Shown here: positions 23,211 to 34,257 of the stretch, one piece after another
How positions within the stretch are numbered: the first letter of the stretch is position 1
Layout: every line of letters begins with the position of its first letter
DNA from: Enterobacter cloacae subsp. cloacae ATCC 13047
GTDB lineage: Bacteria > Pseudomonadota > Gammaproteobacteria > Enterobacterales > Enterobacteriaceae
Reading direction: 5' to 3'
DNA: 64,000 bases
NCBI RefSeq assembly: GCF_000025565.1
Contig: NC_014121.1
Span: 5,250,582-5,314,581, forward strand
Program-made: the position numbers and the translations under genes
Notes under the pieces: generated by a model
Told to the model about the DNA's origin: nothing
The model's input: only the letters and a program-made list of their open reading frames with translations
Databases searched by the model: none

Positions 23211-24168
23211 GCTGCAGACGTTGCTGCTGCAGCGTGGGCTGCGCCATTCGGTGGATTAATACATCAATGGCCAGCTCACCCAGTTCATCTTTTGGCTGAT
23301 GGATCGTGGTCAGCGGCGGGGTCATGTAGCTGGCCAGTTCGATATCATCGTAGCCAATCACCGCCATATCGTCAGGAATACGCAATCCCGCCTGGTACAA
23401 CGCCTTATACGCCCCAAATGCCATGGCATCGTTGCCAATAAAGACGGCCTGCGGGCGCGGTGTCTGCGCCAGCAATGTCTGCATCGCCTCGAAACCGCCC
23501 TGAAATTCAAAATCGCCGGTGATACGGTAACCCTCCGGAACCGCGAGTCCCGCCCGAGCCATCGCGGAAAGGTACCCCTCCAGACGCAGACGCGCCGGGG
23601 TTTTATCCAGCGGGCCAGTAATGCAGGCGATGCGGGTATGGCCTTTGTCGATCAGATACTGGGTTGCCATATCTCCGCCCAGCAGGGAGTTATCCTGAAT
23701 CAGATCGCTGGTCCCGTCGAACGGCGCCCAGTCCATCATCACTGTGGGGATAGACGGATAACGCTGAATGATCTCTTTCGAGGGTTGATGCGTTTCGGTA
23801 CACAGCAGCAGTAACCCGTCGACGCGTTTTTGCATCAGCGTCTCCAGATTACGGTTCATACGCTGCTCATCCCCTTCGGTATTGCACAGCACCAGACTGT
23901 AGCCGCGTTCGAAGCAGCTGCGTTCCACCCCGCGGACAAGTTCAGAATAAAAGGGATTCGTACTGGCGGTGATCAGCATGCCAATGGTACGCGTCTGGTT
24001 GAGCTTCAGGCTGCGGGCCAGCGCAGACGGCGCATAGTTGAGATCTTTCACTGCGGCTTCGACTTTCTCCCGAATCGCCTCGCTGACGAAGCGATCGTTA
24101 TTAATGACGTGGGAGACTGTCGACGTAGAAACGCCCGCCAGGCGGGCGACATCTTTCATTGTGGCCAA
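23176..24168 (-). CDS. rbsR: Ribose operon repressor RbsR
   Basis: LacI-family repressor released by ribose. The N-terminal helix-turn-helix [23 protein letters not shown] and hinge [12 protein letters not shown] are followed by a periplasmic-binding-protein-like sensor domain. Length is 330 residues as in E. coli. It starts three bases after rbsK, so it is the last gene of rbsDACBKR and feeds back on it. Two matching operators lie before rbsD. The 3' end overlaps hsrA by 35 bases. Confidence 0.97.
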   Translation of the reverse strand: MATMKDVARLAGVSTSTVSHVINNDRFVSEAIREKVEAAVKDLNYAPSALARSLKLNQTRTIGMLITASTNPFYSELVRGVERSCFERGYSLVLCNTEGDEQRMNRNLETLMQKRVDGLLLLCTETHQPSKEIIQRYPSIPTVMMDWAPFDGTSDLIQDNSLLGGDMATQYLIDKGHTRIACITGPLDKTPARLRLEGYLSAMARAGLAVPEGYRITGDFEFQGGFEAMQTLLAQTPRPQAVFIGNDAMAFGAYKALYQAGLRIPDDMAVIGYDDIELASYMTPPLTTIHQPKDELGELAIDVLIHRMAQPTLQQQRLQLTPVLMERGSV

Positions 24169-24171
24169 GCG

Positions 24172-25101
24172 TTACCCCTGCTGACTTAAGAATTCGTCGA
24201 TCTCTTTACGCCACGGAACGGAGGGCTGGGCACCTTTGCGCGTGACGGCGATAGCCGCAGCAGCATGCGCAAAGCGGATAGCATCATCCATTCCCTTTCC
24301 TTCCAGCAGCGCTGTCACCAATGCTCCGTTAAACGTATCGCCTGCCGCGATAGTGTCAATCGCCTTGACCTTAAAGCCCGGCACGCGACGGCCTTCGCCG
24401 TTTACGCTTGCCCACACGCCGCGGCTACCGAGGGTAATGATAACGGTGCCGATGCCTTTATCGTGCAGCGCTTTCGCGGCACGTGCTGCGTCATCATCAT
24501 TTTCAACACGAATGCCCGTCAGTTTTTCTGCTTCGGTTTCGTTCGGTGTAATGATGTCCACCCGCGCCAGCAGTTCGTCTGATAATACACGGGCAGGCGC
24601 AGGATTAAGTACGACAGTGGTATGATTTTGATGCGCAATGTCAGCGGCCGCCAGTACGCTTTCTACGGGCGATTCCAGCTGCATCAGTAACGCGTCGGCA
24701 TTAGCGATAAGCTCGCGCTGTGCTTCAACGCGGTCCGTCGTAAGACGGGCATTCGCGCCTGCATGAATACCGATGACATTCTCACCTTCCGCGTTGACGA
24801 AAATCAGCGCCACGCCGGTCGATTCCCCTGCAACAACGCTGACTGGCGCAACATCGATGTTATCGCTGGCGAGCTGTTTACGCACGCGCTCACCGGTATC
24901 GTCATCACCTGTACAGGCGATAAACGCGATATTTGCCCCACTGCGTCCTGCTGCAACCGCCTGGTTGGCACCTTTACCGCCAAATGCCACCTGATAATGG
25001 TTGCCGGTGACGGTTTCGCCCGGCGTCGGGAAGGATTCAAGGTTAAGAATGTGATCGGCATTGATACTGCCAAGGACGACGAGGTTGCCTGCGGTTTTCA
25101 T
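24172..25101 (-). CDS. rbsK: Ribokinase
   Basis: Phosphorylates D-ribose to ribose 5-phosphate in the cytosol. PfkB-family signatures: NADHILNL, GGKGANQAVAAGRSG (substrate loop) and DTIAAGDTFNGAL containing the catalytic Asp in the anion hole. The ATG at 25101 gives MKTAGNLVVLGSINADH and 309 residues, the E. coli length; an ATG five codons upstream is less likely. A 107-base gap with two hairpins separates it from rbsB, whose abundance is usually higher. Confidence 0.97.
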   Translation of the reverse strand: MKTAGNLVVLGSINADHILNLESFPTPGETVTGNHYQVAFGGKGANQAVAAGRSGANIAFIACTGDDDTGERVRKQLASDNIDVAPVSVVAGESTGVALIFVNAEGENVIGIHAGANARLTTDRVEAQRELIANADALLMQLESPVESVLAAADIAHQNHTTVVLNPAPARVLSDELLARVDIITPNETEAEKLTGIRVENDDDAARAAKALHDKGIGTVIITLGSRGVWASVNGEGRRVPGFKVKAIDTIAAGDTFNGALVTALLEGKGMDDAIRFAHAAAAIAVTRKGAQPSVPWRKEIDEFLSQQG

Positions 25102-25123
25102 GGTTGAGCTGTCCATCTGAGAG

Positions 25124-25199
25124 CGCCACCGGTGTTACCCGGTGGCGTATGCCACACTTTTCTTTATTGGTGTCCCTCAGGCAGCCAGCGACTGCCTGA
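25124..25199 (-). promoter_or_regulatory. rbsB-rbsK intercistronic hairpins (possible RbsZ sRNA 3' end)
   Basis: Two strong hairpins: TCAGGCAG/CTGCCTGA (25177-25199), nine bases after the rbsB stop, and CGCCACCGG/CCGGTGGCG (25124-25147). Neither is followed by a long U-run, so they look like mRNA 3' stabilisers or partial terminators that set rbsB above rbsK. In E. coli the rbsB 3' UTR gives rise to the sRNA RbsZ, and a similar product here is an inference. Confidence 0.6.
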
Positions 25200-25208
25200 A
25201 TCGCCTTT

Positions 25209-26099
25209 TTACTGCTTGATGACCAGTTTCAGGTCAACTGGATATTTAGCCTGAACTTTTTCGCCCTTCAGCACTTTGTCAGCAGTCTGCACGCCAGTCG
25301 CGCCGATCTGCTCAGGCAACTGAGCGATGGTCGCCGCCAGTTTGCCATCATTTACCGCTTTTTCTCCATCTGGTGTGCCGTCAAATCCGACAACCATCAC
25401 ATCAGATTTACCTGCAGTCTGCAGGGCACGCAGCGCGCCGAGCGCCATTTCGTCGTTCTGTGCGAACACCGCCTGCACGTCTGGGTGCGCGGTCAGCAGG
25501 TTCTGCATGACGTTCAGACCTTTAGTACGGTCGAAGTCAGCAGGCTGGCTGGCCAGGACGTTAAATTTGTGAGCCGCAACCGCCTGCTGGAAACCTTCGC
25601 CACGTTCGCGGGCTGCGGACGTACCGGCAATACCCTGCAGTTCGATAACTTTCGCGCCTTCACCTGCTTTCTTCGCGATGTAATCACCCGCGATTTTACC
25701 GCCCAGCACGTTATCAGACGCAATGTGGCTCACAACGTCGCCTTTCGTTGCCTGACGGTCCAGGGTGATCACCGGGATCTTTGCCTGGTTTGCCATCTTC
25801 ACGGCGTTACCCACCGCGTCAGAATCGGTTGGGTTGATCAGCAGGATTTTGGTGCCGCGAACGGTTAAGTCCTGCACGTTAGCCAGCTCTTTCGCCGGGT
25901 TGTTCTGTGAATCCAGCACCACCAGGTTGTAGCCCAGTTTGTCGGCTTCTTTCTGTGCGCCATCCTTCAGGGAGACGAAGAACGGGTTGTTTAGCGTGGA
26001 GATAACCAGCGCGATGGTGTCTTTCGCCATAGCGTTAGCACTTACGGTTGCGCTCAGCGCGACAGCAGAAACCAGGGTAGCCAGTTTTTTCATGTTCAT
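25209..26099 (-). CDS. rbsB: D-ribose periplasmic binding protein
   Basis: 296-residue substrate-binding protein of the ribose ABC importer and the ligand presenter for the Trg chemoreceptor. A 25-residue Sec signal peptide ending ANAMA is followed by the mature start KDTIALV, then the two-lobed fold with [15 protein letters not shown] and [14 protein letters not shown]. Near-identical to E. coli RbsB. It lies 27 bases after rbsC. Confidence 0.99.
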   Translation of the reverse strand: MNMKKLATLVSAVALSATVSANAMAKDTIALVISTLNNPFFVSLKDGAQKEADKLGYNLVVLDSQNNPAKELANVQDLTVRGTKILLINPTDSDAVGNAVKMANQAKIPVITLDRQATKGDVVSHIASDNVLGGKIAGDYIAKKAGEGAKVIELQGIAGTSAARERGEGFQQAVAAHKFNVLASQPADFDRTKGLNVMQNLLTAHPDVQAVFAQNDEMALGALRALQTAGKSDVMVVGFDGTPDGEKAVNDGKLAATIAQLPEQIGATGVQTADKVLKGEKVQAKYPVDLKLVIKQ

Positions 26100-26126
26100 A
26101 TCTAAGATGTCCTGTAGTGTCGTCAG

Positions 26127-27092
26127 TTACTGTTTTTTGTTGTCTACCAGGACCGCCAGCAAAATCACCACTGCTTTAACGATCATCTGGTAATAGGAGG
26201 AAACACCTAACAAATTCAAACCATTATTCAGGAAACCGAGAATCAGTGCGCCGATCAATGTCCCAACAATGCGACCTTTACCGCCCGCAAGACTCGTACC
26301 GCCCAGAACCACTGCCGCAATGGCATCCAGCTCATACCCCGTACCCGCCGTTGGCTGCGCGGAAGAGAGGCGCGCCACTTCGATGATGCCCGCCAGAGAG
26401 GCCAGCAAACCGCACAGTGAGTAAACGATAATTTTAACTTTGTTGACGCTGATACCGGACAGGCGCGTTGCCGCTTCGTTACCGCCCAGTGCATAAATAT
26501 AGCGGCCCAGACGCGTGTGGTGCAGCATGTACCACGCCGCCAGGAAGACGATTGCCATGATCCAGACCGGCGTCGGGATACCCAGCGGGCGACCGATACC
26601 GAACCAGCCAAACAGATCGGCGTTGTCCGTAAAGCCGGTGTTAACCGGGCTGCCGTTGGTATACACCATGGTGACACCGCGCAGCAGCAGCATCATGACC
26701 AGCGTCGCAATAAACGCCTGAACACGACCTTTCGCCACAATAACCCCGGTGACAGCACCAATTGCCGCACCCAGCGCCAGCACAGCGGCAACGGCCACCA
26801 GCGCGTTGACCTCAATCCCGACGATTGAAGCAGCAACCGCACCGGTGAGCGCCAGCAGGGAACCGACGGACAGATCGATACCCGATGTCAGGATCACCAG
26901 CGTCATCCCGACCGCCATAATGGCGTTCACGGAGGTCTGCTGAAGAATGTTGAACAGGTTATTAACGGTGAAGAAATTGGGGCTCATGGTCGACACAATC
27001 GCGATCAGCACCAGCAGGGCAATCAGCGATTTTTGTTCCATCAGCCATGCCTTTGTGAAATAACGGCGACCAGAAACAGCCTGGGTAGTCAT
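26127..27092 (-). CDS. rbsC: Ribose ABC transporter permease
   Basis: 321-residue inner-membrane protein with a run of hydrophobic helices; homodimeric channel of the ribose importer. The family segments GIDLSVGSLLALTGAV, ALGGNEAATRLSGI and AVVLGGTSLAGGKGRIVGTL are present. It starts four bases after the rbsA stop, so the two are translationally coupled. Confidence 0.98.
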   Translation of the reverse strand: MTTQAVSGRRYFTKAWLMEQKSLIALLVLIAIVSTMSPNFFTVNNLFNILQQTSVNAIMAVGMTLVILTSGIDLSVGSLLALTGAVAASIVGIEVNALVAVAAVLALGAAIGAVTGVIVAKGRVQAFIATLVMMLLLRGVTMVYTNGSPVNTGFTDNADLFGWFGIGRPLGIPTPVWIMAIVFLAAWYMLHHTRLGRYIYALGGNEAATRLSGISVNKVKIIVYSLCGLLASLAGIIEVARLSSAQPTAGTGYELDAIAAVVLGGTSLAGGKGRIVGTLIGALILGFLNNGLNLLGVSSYYQMIVKAVVILLAVLVDNKKQ

Positions 27093-27096
27093 CTTC

Positions 27097-28602
27097 TTAC
27101 TCCTGATTCACGCGATTAAGCTTGCCCACAGCGGCAGCCATCAGAACTTCCTGGGTGGCCTGCTCGCGAGTGAATTCACCGCCGAGATGCCCTTCATGCA
27201 TGACGATAATGCGATCGCTCATGCCTAATACCTCTGGCATCTCGGAAGAGACCAGAATGATGCTCAGACCGTCGGCCTTGAACTGGTTAATCAGCTGATA
27301 GATCTCTTTTTTGGCCCCTACGTCCACGCCGCGGGTAGGTTCATCAAGGATCAACACTTTCGGGCGCGTCATCAGCCCGCGTGCAATCGCCACTTTCTGT
27401 TGATTACCGCCGGACAGCAGGCCAATCGCCTGTTCCATCGAGGGGGTTTTCACATTAAAGAGGCGGATAAAATCGCTGACTGCCTGCTGTTCATCTTTAT
27501 GTTTCAGGCTGCCGCCGCTGCGGCTGAAATAGCGCAGGGCGGTAAGAGACATGTTCTCTTTCACCGACATGCCCAGCACTAAGCCGTCGCGCTTACGGTC
27601 TTCGGAGATATAAACAATACCATTCGCCAGGCCATCCTGCGGAGAGCGCGTCACCACTTCATGCCCGTCGAGAGTGACATAACCGCTGGATCGCGGCAGC
27701 GCACCGTACAGCACTTTCATCAGCTCGGTACGGCCAGCACCCATTAGCCCTGCCACGCCAAGAATTTCCCCTTTGCGCAGGGTAAAAGAGACATTATCCA
27801 CGCCCGGGCCACAGAGATTATCCACCTTCAGGCGGATTTCACCCGGTGCTTTGTCGAGGTGCGGGTATTGATCTTCGAGCTTGCGTCCCACCATCATTTC
27901 GATAAGCGTATCTTCCGTCAGCGATGCCACTTCACGCTCGGCAATAAACTGCCCGTCGCGGAAGACGGTAACGTCGTCGCAGATCTCGAAAATCTCTTTC
28001 ATACGGTGAGAGATATAGACAATTCCACGCCCCTGCGATTTCAGCTCGCGGATGACGCGGAACAGGGATTCGGTTTCGGTATCGGTCAGGGCGTCCGTCG
28101 GTTCATCCATAATGATGACCTTCGACTCAAAGCTCAGCACTTTCGCGATCTCCACCATCTGCTGGTCGCCAATGGAGAGTTCGCCCACCAGGCGGTGGCT
28201 TTTGAAGCGCAGGTTCAGCTTCGCCAGTAGCTTATCCGCTTCGGCATACATCGTTTTCCAGTCAATTTTGCCAAACCGGTTAACAAATTCGCGGCCGAGG
28301 AAAATGTTCTCCGCAATAGTGAGCTGCGGGATCAGGTTCAGTTCCTGGTGAATAATGCCGATCCCCGCTTCCTGCGAAGCTTTTGGACCGCTGAAGGTGG
28401 TCTCTTTACCCAGCCACAAAAGTGAACCGGCATCGCGTTGATAGATACCGGTCAGCACTTTCATCATGGTGGATTTGCCAGCGCCATTCTCGCCCACCAG
28501 CGCCATCACGCGTCCGGCATAAACGTTCAGCGCCGCGCCAGAAAGGGCTTTTACGCCCGGGAACGATTTATCGATCCCTTTAAGTTGCAGTAATGCGTCC
28601 AT
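27097..28602 (-). CDS. rbsA: Ribose ABC transporter ATP-binding protein
   Basis: 501-residue fused double nucleotide-binding protein. The first half has Walker [10 protein letters not shown], signature [13 protein letters not shown] and Walker [12 protein letters not shown]. The second half has a degenerate Walker A ([10 protein letters not shown]) with signature [15 protein letters not shown] and [11 protein letters not shown], as is normal for sugar ABC ATPases of this type. The ATG at 28602 gives the E. coli-like [16 protein letters not shown]; the open frame runs 15 codons further into the rbsD end. Confidence 0.98.
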   Translation of the reverse strand: MDALLQLKGIDKSFPGVKALSGAALNVYAGRVMALVGENGAGKSTMMKVLTGIYQRDAGSLLWLGKETTFSGPKASQEAGIGIIHQELNLIPQLTIAENIFLGREFVNRFGKIDWKTMYAEADKLLAKLNLRFKSHRLVGELSIGDQQMVEIAKVLSFESKVIIMDEPTDALTDTETESLFRVIRELKSQGRGIVYISHRMKEIFEICDDVTVFRDGQFIAEREVASLTEDTLIEMMVGRKLEDQYPHLDKAPGEIRLKVDNLCGPGVDNVSFTLRKGEILGVAGLMGAGRTELMKVLYGALPRSSGYVTLDGHEVVTRSPQDGLANGIVYISEDRKRDGLVLGMSVKENMSLTALRYFSRSGGSLKHKDEQQAVSDFIRLFNVKTPSMEQAIGLLSGGNQQKVAIARGLMTRPKVLILDEPTRGVDVGAKKEIYQLINQFKADGLSIILVSSEMPEVLGMSDRIIVMHEGHLGGEFTREQATQEVLMAAAVGKLNRVNQE

Positions 28603-28609
28603 GATGGCC

Positions 28610-29029
28610 TCAGAAGGTGACGCCAGCACAGAGAATGATATTCGCATACGGGGAACACTCCCCGCTGCGAATCACCGCCTGACTGTCTGCGGTTTGTTGT
28701 TTGAACTGTTCGTGCGTTGTGTAACGAATTTCTATGGTGTTTCCCTGGTGTTGTTGCAGTTGCTCAATGTGATTGAGCAACGTTTCGTGGAGTTGCGGAT
28801 TATGTTGTTTAATTTCCGTCGCGAGAATGGCCACCTCAACCTGCATCTCCGCGGTCACTACATCCAGTACCTGCATAAACGAGGGCACGCCCTGCGTTAA
28901 CGCCATATCAATACGGGTTGTGTTGCGCGGAACCGGTAAGCCTGCATCGCAAACCACCAGCGTATCGGTATGCCCAAGACGGGAAATAACCGACGAGATT
29001 TCTGAGTTGAGAACCGTGCCTTTCTTCAT
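28610..29029 (-). CDS. rbsD: D-ribose pyranase
   Basis: Interconverts beta-pyranose and beta-furanose ribose so that ribokinase receives its substrate. 139 residues as in E. coli, with catalytic His20 in [19 protein letters not shown] and the C-terminal [27 protein letters not shown] precedes the ATG. It is the first gene of the rbs operon. Confidence 0.97.
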   Translation of the reverse strand: MKKGTVLNSEISSVISRLGHTDTLVVCDAGLPVPRNTTRIDMALTQGVPSFMQVLDVVTAEMQVEVAILATEIKQHNPQLHETLLNHIEQLQQHQGNTIEIRYTTHEQFKQQTADSQAVIRSGECSPYANIILCAGVTF

Positions 29030-29043
29030 TTTCTTGCTCCACT

Positions 29044-29136
29044 AGCGAAACGTTTCGCTGAAATCAGTTTAGTCTTAAGAGTGTTCAGAAAACCACCATG
29101 ACGTAACAGAATTGTGATCGGTGTCGAAACGTTTCG
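29044..29136. promoter_or_regulatory. Two RbsR operators upstream of rbsD
   Basis: A perfect 16-bp palindrome AGCGAAACGTTTCGCT (29044-29059) and a second copy with core CGAAACGTTTCG (29125-29136) lie upstream of rbsD, centres about 79 bp apart. Both match the E. coli RbsR operator. The first overlaps the expected promoter and ribosome-binding region. A TGTGATCGG half-site beside the second (29113-29121) may be part of a CRP site. Confidence 0.85.
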
Positions 29137-29181
29137 CTAAGTGAAATGAGACGTAAATTTTGGCGGGAATATTGAGTATGA

Positions 29182-29211
29182 GTAGGCCGGGTAAGCGAAG
29201 CGCCACCCGGC
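29182..29211. repeat. REP element between kup and rbsD
   Basis: GTAGGCCGGGTAAGCG/CGCCACCCGGC palindrome just past the kup stop, of the same family as the other REP copies in the window. Confidence 0.85.
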
Positions 29212-29223
29212 ATTTTAAGGAGC

Positions 29224-31092
29224 TTAAATCTCGACCTGGGTTCCCAGCTCGATCACGCGGTTAGGCGGGATCTCAAACTGGTCCGGCGCACGCAGGGCGT
29301 TTCGCTGCAGAATAAGGTACAGCTTGCCGCGCAGGCGCAAATACCACGGACGTTTACCGATAATCAGCGACTCATGCGACATAAAGAACGATGTTTCCAT
29401 CATGCGGCAGCTTAAGCCTTCCAGACCGCAGCGGTGGAAGACCTCTTCCACGTTCGGCGTCTCACGCCAGCCGTAGCTCGCCACCACGCGCCAGAAGGTT
29501 GGCGACAGTTGTTCAATTTGAACACGGCGCACATTGTGAACATACGGTGCATCTTCGGTGCGCAGGGTCAGCAGGATAACCCGCTCATGCAGCACCTTGT
29601 TGTGCTTGAGGTTATGCATCAATGCGAACGGAATAACGTTCAACGCACGAGACATATACACCGCCGTGCCCGGTACGCGAACCGGTGGGGATTTCTCCAG
29701 CGAGGCAATCATCGCCTCCAGGGAGTTTCCGTGTTCATGCATACGACGCAGCAGACGGAAACGCTCGCTTTTCCACGTGGTCATCACAATGAACATCAAC
29801 AGACCAAGCGTCAGCGGCAGCCAGCCGCCGGAGACAATCTTATCGAGGTTTGCCGAGAACAGCGGTACGTCGATGCACAGGAAGCCCACCAGAATCATCG
29901 CCACGAGGAACTTGTTCCAGTGCCAGTTTCGGTACGCCACCGTGGTGGAAAGAAGCGATGTCAGCACCATGGTGCCTGTTACCGCAATACCGTACGCCGC
30001 GGCCAGGTTGCTGGAGTGCTCAAAGCTGACGATCACGATCACCACAGCAAAATAGAGCAGCCAGTTAACAAACGGGATGTAGATCTGGCCCGATTCCATC
30101 TCTGAGGTATGGATGATACGCATGGGAGAGAGATACCCCAGACGCACAGCCTGGCGCGTCAGAGAGAACACGCCGGAAATGACCGCCTGAGAAGCGATAA
30201 CGGTGGCCAGCGTGGCCAGAATAAGCATCGGCACCAGCGCCCAATCCGGGGCCAGCAGGAAGAAGGGGTTTTTAATCGCTTCCGGGTTTTTCAGCAGCAG
30301 CGCCCCCTGCCCGAAGTAGTTCAATACAAGCGATGGCAGGACAACTAAAAACCACGCCACGCGAATCGGCAGTTTGCCGAAGTGCCCCATATCTGCATAC
30401 AGCGCTTCAACACCGGTAATAGAGAGCACAACGGCGCCGAGCGCCACGAAGGAAACGACTTTGTATTCAAGGAAGAAATGGATAGCCCAGTATGGGTTCA
30501 GCGCCTGCAGAACCTCCGGGTTGCCAATAACTCCGCGCAAACCGAGCGCCGCCAGAATCAGGAACCAGGCCAGCATAATCGGTGCGAACAGTTTCCCCAC
30601 CAGCCCGGTACCGTGCTTCTGGATAATAAACAGCAACGTCAGAACGATTATCGCCAGCGGAACCACCCACGTATCAAGCTGCGGTGCGATAATCTCAAGC
30701 CCCTCAATCGCCGAAAGCACCGAGATAGCAGGCGTGATGACCACTTCCCCATAGAAGAAGCTGCCACCAATCAGGCCAATAATAACCAGTACCGACGTCA
30801 TTCTGGCCGAGGTGTTGCGCCCCGCAAGGGACATCAGGGTCAGGATCCCCCCCTCACCTGCGTTATCTGCACGCATCACAAAGGAGAGGTATTTAACAGA
30901 AACCACCAGGATCAGCAGCCAGAAGATGAGGGACAGGAAGCCAAATACGGCATCGCGTTCAACACCAAAGCCAAACTGGCCGGACAGACATTCACGAAGC
31001 GTATAAAGCGGGCTGGTGCCGATATCACCGTAGACAACCCCGATCGCCGCAAGCGTAATTGCGGGTAATGATTGCTTATTATCAGTGCTCAT
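29224..31092 (-). CDS. kup: Low-affinity potassium uptake protein Kup (TrkD)
   Basis: 622-residue H+/K+ symporter of the HAK/KUP family, constitutive, important at low pH. The N-terminal half carries about 12 membrane helices starting [21 protein letters not shown] (family signature) with [12 protein letters not shown]; the C-terminal roughly 180 residues form a cytosolic domain. Same length as E. coli. Divergent from ravA. Confidence 0.98.
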   Translation of the reverse strand: MSTDNKQSLPAITLAAIGVVYGDIGTSPLYTLRECLSGQFGFGVERDAVFGFLSLIFWLLILVVSVKYLSFVMRADNAGEGGILTLMSLAGRNTSARMTSVLVIIGLIGGSFFYGEVVITPAISVLSAIEGLEIIAPQLDTWVVPLAIIVLTLLFIIQKHGTGLVGKLFAPIMLAWFLILAALGLRGVIGNPEVLQALNPYWAIHFFLEYKVVSFVALGAVVLSITGVEALYADMGHFGKLPIRVAWFLVVLPSLVLNYFGQGALLLKNPEAIKNPFFLLAPDWALVPMLILATLATVIASQAVISGVFSLTRQAVRLGYLSPMRIIHTSEMESGQIYIPFVNWLLYFAVVIVIVSFEHSSNLAAAYGIAVTGTMVLTSLLSTTVAYRNWHWNKFLVAMILVGFLCIDVPLFSANLDKIVSGGWLPLTLGLLMFIVMTTWKSERFRLLRRMHEHGNSLEAMIASLEKSPPVRVPGTAVYMSRALNVIPFALMHNLKHNKVLHERVILLTLRTEDAPYVHNVRRVQIEQLSPTFWRVVASYGWRETPNVEEVFHRCGLEGLSCRMMETSFFMSHESLIIGKRPWYLRLRGKLYLILQRNALRAPDQFEIPPNRVIELGTQVEI

Positions 31093-31315
31093 AGACTAGT
31101 CTTTTCGTTTAAATAACAAATGTGTTCCTGTTCCCTTGGTCCACAAAAAGCGCACAGTATGCACGATTCGTTGCAAAATCGAACCCCTAAATGCAACCGC
31201 ATTAATGTAGCGCAAAGAAAATTGCGCCGCACTTCAGCCTATTACCAGCCCTGACTGAAACGTCTATACTCGCTTCAATTAGCCGCCACGACGGCGAAAG
31301 GATGCAAAAACTATT

Positions 31316-32812
31316 ATGGCTCACTCACATTTATTAGCAGAAAGAATTTCCCGTCTCAGCAGCGCACTGGAGAAAGGTCTTTTCGAACGCAGTCACGCCA
31401 TCCGCCTCTGTTTACTGGCGGCGTTGAGCGGTGAAAGCGTATTTCTGCTTGGCCCGCCGGGCATTGCCAAAAGCCTGATTGCCCGTAGGCTGAAATTTGC
31501 CTTTCAGAATGCACGCGCCTTCGAATACCTAATGACCCGCTTTTCCACCCCTGAAGAGGTTTTCGGCCCGCTGTCTATCCAGGCGCTGAAAGATGAGGGG
31601 CGCTATCAACGCCTTACCGAGGGGTATCTGCCGGAAGCAGAGATTGTTTTTCTCGATGAGATCTGGAAAGCGGGACCGGCCATTCTGAATACCCTGCTCA
31701 CGGCGATTAACGAACGTCGGTTCCGTAACGGCGCCAGCGAAGAAAAAATCCCGATGCGCCTGCTGGTGGCCGCCTCGAACGAACTTCCCGAAGCCGACAG
31801 CAGCCTTGAAGCGCTGTATGACCGCATGCTGATCCGCCTGTGGCTGGACAAAGTGCAGGATAAATCGAACTTCCGCTCCATGCTGACCAGCCAGCAGGAT
31901 GAAAATGAAAACCCGGTAGCCGCTTCACTGCAGGTCACGGACGAGGAGTATCAGCAGTGGCAGGTGGATATCGGCAAAATCACACTGCCGGACGCGGTCT
32001 TTGAGCTGATCTACCAGCTCCGTCAGCAGCTTGATCTCCTTCCTTCTGCACCTTATGTTTCCGACCGTCGCTGGAAAAAAGCAATCCGTCTGCTGCAGGC
32101 CAGCGCCCTGTTCAGCGGGCGCGACGCGGTTGCCCCTATCGATCTGATCCTGCTGAAAGACTGTCTCTGGCACGATGCCGAAGGGATGAATCTGATGCAG
32201 CAGCAGCTTGAAATATTGATGACCGGACACGCCTGGGGCCAGCAATCAATGCTCAACCAGCTTGGGGCGATAGCCCAACGGCGCATTCAGCTACAGCAGC
32301 AGCAAAGTGATAAAACAGCACTGAAGGTGAACCGTCTTGGCGGCATGTTCGCCCGTAAACCGCACTACGAACTGCCCGCTGAGCTGACCAGCCCAACGCT
32401 GACGCTGCTTCTCCAGCAGCCGCTTAAACTCCATGACATGCAGGTGGTGCACATTACGCTTGAGCGTGACGCGCTGGCCCAGTGGCTTGATAAGGGCGGA
32501 GAGATCCGCGGTAAGCTTAACGGTATAGGCTTTGCACAGCCGCTGAATATGGAAGTGGACAGCAGTCAGCACCTGGTGATCCGCGACGTAAGCCTACAGG
32601 GGTCACGCCTTGCCCTCCCGGGAAGCGCCTCTGACAGCGTGCCGGAAGAGATCACGCAGCAGCTGGAGGCGCTGGATACCGAATGGCATCAGCAGCATAC
32701 GCGCTTCAGCGAACAGCAAAAGTGCCTCTTTATTCACAGCGACTGGTTAGGTCGCATTGAAGCCAGCCTGCAGGATGTGAGCGCGCAGATCAAACAGGCT
32801 CGTCAATGCTAA
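31316..32812 (+). CDS. ravA: MoxR-type AAA+ ATPase RavA
   Basis: 498-residue hexameric ATPase that works with ViaA and binds the inducible lysine decarboxylase LdcI and fumarate reductase. Walker [11 protein letters not shown], Walker [11 protein letters not shown], sensor 1 [13 protein letters not shown] and an arginine finger region ([11 protein letters not shown]) are clear; the C-terminal part is the LARA and triple-helix region. It overlaps viaA by seven bases. Confidence 0.97.
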   Translation: MAHSHLLAERISRLSSALEKGLFERSHAIRLCLLAALSGESVFLLGPPGIAKSLIARRLKFAFQNARAFEYLMTRFSTPEEVFGPLSIQALKDEGRYQRLTEGYLPEAEIVFLDEIWKAGPAILNTLLTAINERRFRNGASEEKIPMRLLVAASNELPEADSSLEALYDRMLIRLWLDKVQDKSNFRSMLTSQQDENENPVAASLQVTDEEYQQWQVDIGKITLPDAVFELIYQLRQQLDLLPSAPYVSDRRWKKAIRLLQASALFSGRDAVAPIDLILLKDCLWHDAEGMNLMQQQLEILMTGHAWGQQSMLNQLGAIAQRRIQLQQQQSDKTALKVNRLGGMFARKPHYELPAELTSPTLTLLLQQPLKLHDMQVVHITLERDALAQWLDKGGEIRGKLNGIGFAQPLNMEVDSSQHLVIRDVSLQGSRLALPGSASDSVPEEITQQLEALDTEWHQQHTRFSEQQKCLFIHSDWLGRIEASLQDVSAQIKQARQC

Positions 32813-34257
32813 CGCTGGATACGCTTAACGTCATGCTGGCCGTCAGCGAAGATGGGTTGATCGAAGAGGTGATTATTACTCTTCTGGCGTCTCCTCAGCT
32901 GGCGGCTTTTTTTGAAAAATTCCCGAAGCTAAAAAAAGCGATGACGGACGATCTCCCGCGCTGGCGGGACAACCTGCGACAGCGGTTTAAAGAGACCGAA
33001 GTGCCACAGGAGTTAACCGAAGAGGTGGCCTGCTATCAGCAGTGCCAGCGCCTTTCCACGTCGCAGTTTATTGTTCAGATCCCGCAAACCCTGACGTTAC
33101 TCGATAAAGTACACTCCCCATTTGCCAGCCAGGCCCGGGCGCTGGTCACCGATAACGCCACCTTCACCCCCGCCTTACACACACTCTTTTTACAGCGCTG
33201 GCGCCTCAGCCTTGTGGTTCAGGCCACGACGCTGAACCAGCAACTGCTGGATGAAGAGCGTGAACAATTGCTCAGCGAAGTTCAGGAACGCATGACCTTA
33301 AGCGGTCAGCTGGAGCAGGTACTGGTAGAGAATGAAAACGCTGCCGGACGTCTCTGGGATATGAGTGCAGGCCAAATCAGGCGTGGGGATTATCAGCTGA
33401 TTGTCCGGTATGGTGATTTCCTGGCGCAGCAGCCCGAGCTGATGAAGCTTGCGGAACAGCTGGGTCGCTCAAGGGAGGCTAAATCGGTCCCAAAGAAGGA
33501 TGCCCCGATGGAAACCTTCCGCACCCTGGTGCGGGAACCGGCCACTGTGCCGGAACAGGTGGATGGGCTCCAGCAAAGCGATGACATTTTACGCCTGCTG
33601 CCTACGGAGCTGAGCACGCTCGGGATGACCGAGCTGGAATATGAGTTTTATCGTCGGCTGGTGGAAAAACAGCTTCTGACCTATCGCCTGCATGGCGAAG
33701 CCTGGCGCGAAAAAATCAGTCAACGTCCGGTGGTCCATCAGGATTTTGATGAGCAACCGCGCGGCCCATTTATTGTTTGTGTGGATACATCTGGATCGAT
33801 GGGCGGTTTCAACGAACAGTGTGCCAAAGCGTTCTGCCTGGCGCTGATGCGCGTGGCGCTCGCTGACCGGCGTCGCTGCTTTATCATGCTCTTTTCCAGC
33901 GAAGTGGTCAGCTATGAGCTGACCCATCAGCAGGGTATTGAGCAGGCGATCCGCTTTTTAAGCCAGCGTTTTCGCGGCGGTACCGATCTGGCCAGCTGTT
34001 TTCGCAGCATTGTGGAACGTATGCAGGGCGGCGACTGGTACGACGCTGACGCGGTGGTGATTTCCGATTTTATTGCCCAGCGGCTGCCGGATGACGTGGT
34101 GAATAAAGTGAAGGAGTTACAGCGGGTGCATCAGCACCGTTTCCACGCAGTGGCGATGTCCGCCCATGGAAAACCCGGCATCATGCGCATCTTCGATCAT
34201 ATCTGGCGCTTTGATACCGGGTTGCGTAGCCGCCTGCTCAGGCGCTGGCAGCGTTAA
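32806..34257 (+). CDS. viaA: VWA-domain protein ViaA
   Basis: 483-residue partner of RavA that stimulates its ATPase. The C-terminal von Willebrand A domain has the MIDAS motif DTSGSMGG and GGTDLASC, preceded by a helical N-terminal domain. Length equals E. coli. Its TAA stop directly abuts the asnA stop on the opposite strand, with no base between them. Confidence 0.97.
   Translation: MLTLDTLNVMLAVSEDGLIEEVIITLLASPQLAAFFEKFPKLKKAMTDDLPRWRDNLRQRFKETEVPQELTEEVACYQQCQRLSTSQFIVQIPQTLTLLDKVHSPFASQARALVTDNATFTPALHTLFLQRWRLSLVVQATTLNQQLLDEEREQLLSEVQERMTLSGQLEQVLVENENAAGRLWDMSAGQIRRGDYQLIVRYGDFLAQQPELMKLAEQLGRSREAKSVPKKDAPMETFRTLVREPATVPEQVDGLQQSDDILRLLPTELSTLGMTELEYEFYRRLVEKQLLTYRLHGEAWREKISQRPVVHQDFDEQPRGPFIVCVDTSGSMGGFNEQCAKAFCLALMRVALADRRRCFIMLFSSEVVSYELTHQQGIEQAIRFLSQRFRGGTDLASCFRSIVERMQGGDWYDADAVVISDFIAQRLPDDVVNKVKELQRVHQHRFHAVAMSAHGKPGIMRIFDHIWRFDTGLRSRLLRRWQR

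Noticed and set aside
27097..28602. Degenerate second Walker A in RbsA as a sign of damage
   Set aside because: The substitution ([10 protein letters not shown]) is normal in the second half of sugar ABC ATPases such as E. coli RbsA.
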